From positions 496,001 through 560,000 of the forward strand of contig NZ_LT629737.1 of NCBI RefSeq assembly GCF_900104765.1: a stretch of DNA of 64,000 nt, read 5' to 3'. Source of the stretch: Gillisia sp. Hel1_33_143 (GTDB taxonomy: Bacteria > Bacteroidota > Bacteroidia > Flavobacteriales > Flavobacteriaceae). Shown in pieces: positions 61,266 to 64,000 of this stretch. Each line of letters starts with the position of its first letter. Positions within the stretch are counted from its first letter, which is position 1. The notes beneath the pieces were generated by a model that was not told the origin of the DNA, made no database searches, and saw only the letters and a program-made list of their open reading frames with translations. Position numbers and translations under genes: made by a program.

Positions 61266-63668
61266 ATGTCAAAAATTTTTAGTTTTGGATTTTGGAATTC
61301 CATTGCTCGAGTAATTCTTCGAAACAGGGTTACAATTATTATAATTACGCTTTGTCTTACCGCTTTTTTGGCTACTCAATGGAAGAACATGCGCTTTTCC
61401 TATACGGAAGCCAATCTTTTACCAGATGATGATGAGATCAATCTAGAATATAACAATTTCCTAGACACCTTTGGGGAAGAGGGAAATTTGATTGTGATTG
61501 CCGTAAAAGATTCTACGCTTTTCACTCCAGAAAAATTTAAGGCATGGAATAACCTAACCGAAACCTTAAGTTCCTATTCTGAAATAGACCATGTGATCTC
61601 TTTAGGGACTTTGCAAAAGTTGGAGAAATTTGATAATCCCAAGCGCTTTGAAATGGTTCCATTCATTGAGCAAAAAGATTGGGACAGTACAGATGTAGCC
61701 GGTTATAAAGATGAATTACTTAATAAACTTCCCTTCTATAAAAATCTAGTCTACAGTGGTAATAAGAAAACAGTGCAAACTGCCCTTTATCTAAATGAAG
61801 ATATTGTAAATTCTAAACAGCGAAAGATCTTTGTAATAGAAGATCTAAAACCTTTAATAGACAAGTTTCAGGAGGATGCAGACATGAAAGTATATGTCTC
61901 AGGAATGCCCTATATCCGCACTCTAAACTCTCAAAATATTATAGATGAGATTGGATTGTTTATTGGAGCTGCACTTTTGGTAACCTCTTTAATCTTCTTC
62001 TTTTTCTTTAGATCTATAAGAGCTACTGTTATTTCTATGATCACGGTTTTAATTGGCGTAATGTGGGCATTCGGGATCATAGGCCTTTTACATTATGAAA
62101 TTACTGTACTTACGGCGCTTATACCTCCATTAATCATTGTTATTGGAATACCAAATTGTATTTTCCTAATCAACAAATATCAGCAGGAAGTAAAAAATCA
62201 TGGAAATCAGGCTAAGTCCTTACAACGGGTAATTTCAAAAGTGGGGAATGCTACCTTACTAACTAACTTAACAACCGCCTCCGGATTTGCAACTTTCATC
62301 TTAACAGATAGTACGCTACTAAAAGAATTTGGAATAGTTGCATCTATAAACATCGTAGCCCTTTTTATTCTTAGCTTAGTGATAATACCTATTATCTATA
62401 GTTACATGCCTCTGCCTAAAGACAAACATCTTAAACATTTAAACAAGCAGTGGATTGGTGGGTTTGTAGACTGGATAGAAAGAATGGTAAGGCATCATCG
62501 TATTGCCATCTACATTTCTTCTGTATGTTTATTGGTAATAAGCATAATAGGTATATACACCATCAAGATCTCCGGTAGTTTACTAGAAGACATGCCTCAA
62601 AAAGCAGATTTCTTTACTGACATTAGATTCTTTGAAGAAGAATTTGATGGAATTATGCCTTTGGAAATATTAATAGACACTAAAAGACCAAAAGGAGCTT
62701 TAAAACTTTCTACTTTAAAGAAAATGGAAACTTTGGAAACTGCTATAGAAGAGGTTCCACAATTATCGCAACCATTGTCTGTAGTAAGATTAGCCAAATA
62801 TTCTAAACAAGCTTATTATAATGGTAATCCAAAATATTACCAATTACCTACCTCCCAGGAAAGAAATTTTATCGCTCCTTATTTAAAAGGATTTTCTACG
62901 GAAGGTAATCTCATGTCATCTTATGTAGATACTACCGGAAGATACGCAAGGATCACTACGTTTATGAAAGATATTGGTACAGATGAAATGGACAGAATTG
63001 AAGCAGAACTCTGGCCAAAAATCAATAAGATATTTCCTGAAGAACAATATAAGGTGAGCATGACTGGGAAGGCATTGATCTTTCAAAAAGGTACTACCTA
63101 TCTGGTTAAAAATCTTGTGATCTCACTTACATTAGCAATTATTTTAATAGCTTTATTAATGGCTTGGATGTTCAGATCTTTTAGAATGATCTTGATCTCT
63201 GTAATACCCAATTTACTTCCATTAATAGTAACTGCCGGGATGATGGGATTTTTAGGAGTACCTATTAAACCTTCCACAATTTTAGTATTTAGCATTGCCT
63301 TCGGAATTTCTGTAGATGATACAATTCACTTCTTAGCAAAATACAGACAGGAGTTAAAAGCTAATAATTGGAAGATTAAAAGATCTGTGTATGCAGCTTT
63401 AAAAGAAACAGGAGTAAGTATGTTCTATACCTCCATTGTTCTTTTCTTCGGATTTTCAGTTTTTATGATCAGTAGCTTTGGTGGAACGGTAGCTTTAGGA
63501 GGATTAGTTTCTGCCACACTTCTATTTGCTATGCTCTCAAACCTATTACTTTTACCTTCTTTATTACTATCACTAGAAAAAAGTATTGCTAATAAAGAGA
63601 CCTTAAAGGAGCCGGCTATTCAAATTATAACTGAAGAAGACGATATTTTAGACGACACTAATTCATAA
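61266..63668 (+). CDS. RND superfamily (MMPL/HAE3-like) inner-membrane transporter
   Basis: This 800-residue protein has two matching halves, each with a periplasmic loop and a block of membrane helices. TM1 lies near 17-37, with TM blocks at about 235-385 and 415-435 plus 615-775. The sterol-sensing/MMPL motifs IGIPNCIFLINKYQQE and its second-half counterpart FGISVDDTIHFLAKYRQE are paired. The Asp pair present in the second half is replaced by Pro-Asn in the first. Without MFP or TolC neighbours it resembles HAE3 lipid or hopanoid exporters rather than tripartite drug pumps. Confidence 0.9.
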   Translation: MSKIFSFGFWNSIARVILRNRVTIIIITLCLTAFLATQWKNMRFSYTEANLLPDDDEINLEYNNFLDTFGEEGNLIVIAVKDSTLFTPEKFKAWNNLTETLSSYSEIDHVISLGTLQKLEKFDNPKRFEMVPFIEQKDWDSTDVAGYKDELLNKLPFYKNLVYSGNKKTVQTALYLNEDIVNSKQRKIFVIEDLKPLIDKFQEDADMKVYVSGMPYIRTLNSQNIIDEIGLFIGAALLVTSLIFFFFFRSIRATVISMITVLIGVMWAFGIIGLLHYEITVLTALIPPLIIVIGIPNCIFLINKYQQEVKNHGNQAKSLQRVISKVGNATLLTNLTTASGFATFILTDSTLLKEFGIVASINIVALFILSLVIIPIIYSYMPLPKDKHLKHLNKQWIGGFVDWIERMVRHHRIAIYISSVCLLVISIIGIYTIKISGSLLEDMPQKADFFTDIRFFEEEFDGIMPLEILIDTKRPKGALKLSTLKKMETLETAIEEVPQLSQPLSVVRLAKYSKQAYYNGNPKYYQLPTSQERNFIAPYLKGFSTEGNLMSSYVDTTGRYARITTFMKDIGTDEMDRIEAELWPKINKIFPEEQYKVSMTGKALIFQKGTTYLVKNLVISLTLAIILIALLMAWMFRSFRMILISVIPNLLPLIVTAGMMGFLGVPIKPSTILVFSIAFGISVDDTIHFLAKYRQELKANNWKIKRSVYAALKETGVSMFYTSIVLFFGFSVFMISSFGGTVALGGLVSATLLFAMLSNLLLLPSLLLSLEKSIANKETLKEPAIQIITEEDDILDDTNS

Positions 63669-63711
63669 TAAAAATCAAATCCAGGGTCTTGGTAGGAATA
63701 CTAGGAAAAAT

Positions 63712-63719
63712 TATCTTTG
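63712..63719 (+). promoter_or_regulatory. Promoter -7 element of asnS
   Basis: TATCTTTG fits TAnnTTTG with a TTGG -33-like element at 63689-63692 (19-base spacing), 21 bases before the ATG. Confidence 0.65.
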
Positions 63720-63740
63720 GTTTACTAAAATCTATATAAA

Positions 63741-64000
63741 ATGATAAAAGCAAAAATTGCAGAATTATTACAGAGCAATCAATTTCTACAGGAAGTTGAA
63801 GTAAAAGGATGGGTTCGATCTTTTAGAAGTAACCGTTTTATTGCTGTAAATGATGGATCTACTATCAATAATTTGCAATGTGTGATAGATTTTGAGAATA
63901 CCAAAGAAGATGTTCTTAAACGTATAAATATAGGAGCAGCCATAAAAGTAGTTGGTACTTTAAAAGAAAGCTTAGGTAGCGGTCAAAGTATGGAAGTAGA
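63741..64000 (+). CDS. asnS: Asparaginyl-tRNA synthetase, N-terminal part cut by window edge
   Basis: The first 86 residues are visible: MIKAKIAELLQSNQF, then the OB-fold anticodon-binding domain with VEVKGWVRSFRSNRFIAVNDGS, NNLQCVIDFEN and IGAAIKVVGTLKESLGSGQ. This is characteristic of AsnS, since AspS has a different start. The catalytic domain lies beyond the window. It probably has its own promoter. Confidence 0.93.
   Translation, partial: MIKAKIAELLQSNQFLQEVEVKGWVRSFRSNRFIAVNDGSTINNLQCVIDFENTKEDVLKRINIGAAIKVVGTLKESLGSGQSMEV

Noticed and set aside
1-64000. CRISPR arrays, insertion sequences, prophage, rRNA operon
   Set aside because: No regularly spaced short repeats, transposase or phage proteins, and no rRNA sequence were seen in the window.

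Overview
This window reads as chromosomal DNA of a marine-type Flavobacteriaceae species (Bacteroidota), close in character to Gramella, Christiangramella or Zunongwangia. The evidence is the AT-rich composition, SusC/SusD pairs, a type IX secretion sorting domain, DUF4271/DUF4296/DUF5686 proteins, a DNA polymerase III alpha chain with a fused proofreading domain, Shine-Dalgarno-poor A-rich start contexts, and many copies of the Bacteroidota -7 promoter motif TAnnTTTG just upstream of genes. I see no prophage, insertion sequence, CRISPR array or rRNA operon. Most of the window is core genome, interrupted by one polysaccharide utilisation locus (PUL) and one TonB/beta-helix/T9SS surface cluster.

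Layout. 1-5.5 kb: LrgA/LrgB, a secreted unknown, a membrane EEP-family hydrolase lying between two near-identical tRNA-Asp transcription units, and a DUF58 protein. 5.6-10.5 kb: thioredoxin and dnaE. 10.7-15.5 kb: a DUF2383-like stress protein, the rpsP-rimM-trmN6 group, a glutaryl-CoA dehydrogenase-like gene and a DUF3050 gene. 15.6-31.2 kb: an eight-gene PUL on the minus strand (sensor-regulator, SusC, SusD, GH144-type hydrolase, four-repeat surface lipoprotein, second GH144-type hydrolase, esterase, GH3 beta-glucosidase). 31.3-35.9 kb: ferredoxin, ferredoxin reductase, NifU-C and Mrp genes, then an alkyltransferase-like protein, a LysE exporter and trmB. 36-44.4 kb: a glycosyltransferase, a PhoR/PhoB-like two-component pair, a TonB receptor, a duplicated beta-helix lipoprotein and a tiny T9SS-sorted protein. 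44.5-64 kb: housekeeping genes (tyrS, pyrC, hemD, pckA, pyrH, frr, asnS) mixed with lipoprotein, membrane and lysine-catabolism-type genes.

How the genes work together. The PUL looks like a complete catch, import and digest system. Its two PF10091/GH144-type enzymes plus a GH3 beta-glucosidase make beta-1,2-glucan (sophoran, or bacterial cyclic/osmoregulated glucans) the best substrate guess. The four-repeat lipoprotein is a candidate surface glycan-binding protein with an unassigned binding module. The PhoBR-like pair is divergent from the TonB receptor. The intergenic region holds direct repeats at an exact 11-bp pitch, the spacing of a Pho box, so a phosphate-responsive surface uptake system is a reasonable hypothesis. 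The Mrp/NifU-C/FNR/ferredoxin run is a compact iron-sulfur and redox operon.

Protein calls come from reading motifs and family resemblance by eye, without database searches. Promoter and operator calls come from pattern matching only.
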